A stretch of DNA of 6,172 nt from Saprospiraceae bacterium (GTDB lineage: Bacteria; Bacteroidota; Bacteroidia; Chitinophagales; Saprospiraceae): NCBI GenBank assembly GCA_017995875.1, contig JAGOIB010000126.1, positions 1 to 6,172 on the forward strand, written 5' to 3'. Numbering within the stretch: the stretch's first letter is position 1; the number at the start of each line of letters is the position of its first letter. A program made the position numbers and the translations under genes. This document shows positions 4,689 through 6,172 of the stretch, piece after piece. The notes under the pieces are model-generated. The model searched no databases. It saw only the letters and a program-made list of their open reading frames with translations, and had not been told where the DNA came from.

Positions 4689-6172
4689 ATGAAACTCATC
4701 AAAACAGGTCAGAAGCAATGGCCCAACAGGCACGAAACATTTACTGAAACCATAAAGGATTTATACATCGTCGCAAACGAAAGTAATCTTGATGCTCTTG
4801 AAGGTTATAAGGACACAACCAAAGGTTTGCAAAACCTGGTACGGCAGGCCATTCAAAGTAATACCTCCATCAGGACCGTAGGTGCAGGCTGGTCATGGAC
4901 AAAAATTGCTACCGTTAAAGATGGTATCATGATCGACACGATGCAACTCAATTCGTTGATGTACATTTCTCCGCAAGGTGTGGTTCCTGCTTATCCGGGG
5001 GATGTAAAAAAACTTGTATTTGCCCAATGTGGGAATGGGATCTGGGAACTAAATGATGCCCTACGCAAAAAAAACCTTTCATTAAAAACCTGTGGGGCCA
5101 GTAATGGACAGACGATCGTAGGCGCTATGTCTACGGGGGCTCATGGTTCTACGATTGATATAGGTGGTGTTCAGGATTATGTCGTTGGCTTGCATATCAT
5201 TGTCAGTCCTGATCGCCATATTTATGTAGAAAGAAAATCTGCGCCCGTTGTTTCAGCTCTTTTAATGCAAAAGTTGGAAACGGAACTGGTTCAGGATGAT
5301 GATTTATTTAATGCTGCCCTGGTCAGCTTTGGAAGTTTTGGTATCATACATGGTGTCATGATGGAGACTGAGGATCTTTTTCTGCTCGAAACGAACATGC
5401 AGCGGATTCCGTATACAGCGCCACTTAAAAATGCGATGCAAACGCTTGACGTCAGTGCATTAAACCTGCCAGGTGGGAATGAAAGACCTTTTCATTTTTC
5501 TGTGACGATCAATCCATATGATCTTCAAAATGGAGCACATGTCTACGCACATTACAAGCGACCCTATCGTAAAGATTATCAAAAGGCTAAACATAACTCT
5601 GCGGGCATTGGTCCGGGTGATGACGCAGCATGCTTTATTGGGAAACTTTCAGATGCGGCTCCTAGACTTGTTCCGAAGATTGTCAATGTATTTCTTTCGA
5701 ACAGGCTAAAACCATTCAAAGGAAAAACCGGAACATTAGGCGAAATATTTGACAATACGGATATACGTGGCAAGGGGCTGAGTACTGCATTAGGCATTCC
5801 GCTCAACATGGTCAACCGGGTGATAGATATATTACTTGAGCTTAACCGGACATCAGGACCATTTACAGGCCTGTTTAGTTTTCGGTTTATAAAAAAATCA
5901 AATGCTACCCTGGCGTTTACCCATTTCCCTGACTTCACCTGCATCTTTGAGATGGATGGTGCTTTTTCGGAGAGGGCTCAAAGATTCTACTCCGCCGTAT
6001 GGAAGAAATTGGAAGAGGAAAATATACCATTCACATTTCACTGGGGCAAAGTCACTGAACTGAATCCTGCCTTGCTGGCAAAAATGTATGGCGGGAAGGC
6101 AGATGCATGGATCGCAGCCAGAAAATCGGTTCTCGATGCTGATAATCTGAAAGTATTTTCAAATCCGCTTTT
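4689..6172 (+). CDS. FAD-binding oxidoreductase, VAO / aldonolactone oxidase type (3' end cut by window edge)
   Basis: Translation from the ATG at 4689 stays open to the window edge, giving 494 residues. The N-terminal FAD-binding (PCMH, FAD_binding_4) domain covers about residues 20-230. It shows the RTVGAGWSWTKI loop followed by GIMIDTMQLN (79-88), then CGASNGQTIVGAMSTGAHGS (135-154), and LVSFGSFGIIHGVMMETE (211-228), all typical of the family. The C-terminal part resembles the D-arabinono-lactone oxidase domain, with an FHWGK motif (450-454) and a final FSNPL (490-494) like that just before the usual C terminus, so only a few residues are probably missing. W68 stands where gulonolactone and alditol oxidases carry the histidine that binds FAD covalently, so the flavin may be non-covalent. 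No signal peptide is seen, so it is probably cytoplasmic. It likely oxidises an alcohol, polyol or lactone; the substrate is unknown. It follows the Bor-like gene by ten bases. Confidence 0.9.
   Translation, partial: MKLIKTGQKQWPNRHETFTETIKDLYIVANESNLDALEGYKDTTKGLQNLVRQAIQSNTSIRTVGAGWSWTKIATVKDGIMIDTMQLNSLMYISPQGVVPAYPGDVKKLVFAQCGNGIWELNDALRKKNLSLKTCGASNGQTIVGAMSTGAHGSTIDIGGVQDYVVGLHIIVSPDRHIYVERKSAPVVSALLMQKLETELVQDDDLFNAALVSFGSFGIIHGVMMETEDLFLLETNMQRIPYTAPLKNAMQTLDVSALNLPGGNERPFHFSVTINPYDLQNGAHVYAHYKRPYRKDYQKAKHNSAGIGPGDDAACFIGKLSDAAPRLVPKIVNVFLSNRLKPFKGKTGTLGEIFDNTDIRGKGLSTALGIPLNMVNRVIDILLELNRTSGPFTGLFSFRFIKKSNATLAFTHFPDFTCIFEMDGAFSERAQRFYSAVWKKLEEENIPFTFHWGKVTELNPALLAKMYGGKADAWIAARKSVLDADNLKVFSNPL

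Noticed and set aside
5518..5944. Short frames on both strands inside the FAD oxidase gene
   Set aside because: They lie within a continuous conserved coding frame and have no signal of their own.

Overview
The window looks like ordinary chromosome from a member of the Bacteroidota, probably a Chitinophagales, Saprospirales or Cytophagales type. Four things point there: a type IX secretion C-terminal sorting domain on a large secreted protein, a YpdA/LytS-type membrane histidine kinase paired with a LytTR regulator, genes with almost no Shine-Dalgarno signal, and AT-rich intergenic DNA. I see no tRNA, rRNA, CRISPR array, insertion sequence or phage module.

Layout. Bases 1-120 are intergenic and hold a C/G-run hairpin and a motif that resembles a dispersed Bacteroidota intergenic repeat. 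Bases 121-1909, on the minus strand, are a two-gene two-component operon: histidine kinase first, then its LytTR response regulator, overlapping by 14 bases. Bases 1910-2174 are a divergent intergenic region with two small inverted repeats. Bases 2175-3923, on the plus strand, encode a secreted protein with seven VCBS/FG-GAP calcium loops, an ASPIC/UnbV domain and a type A T9SS sorting domain. Bases 3924-4330 are about 400 bases of AT-rich non-coding DNA with several palindromes. Bases 4331-4678 encode a small lipoprotein resembling lambda Bor. Ten bases later, from 4689 to the window edge, runs a nearly complete FAD-dependent oxidoreductase of the VAO / aldonolactone oxidase type.

How the genes may work together. 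The kinase and regulator are almost certainly a cognate pair. Their divergent position next to the secreted propeller suggests, without proving it, that the pair regulates that gene. The Bor-like lipoprotein and the FAD enzyme are probably cotranscribed, but no shared pathway is evident.

I did not find a convincing undescribed system. The points most worth a second look are the exact seven-loop propeller with one degenerate calcium loop, the Bor-like lipoprotein paired with an FAD oxidase, and the tryptophan at the usual covalent-FAD histidine position in that oxidase.
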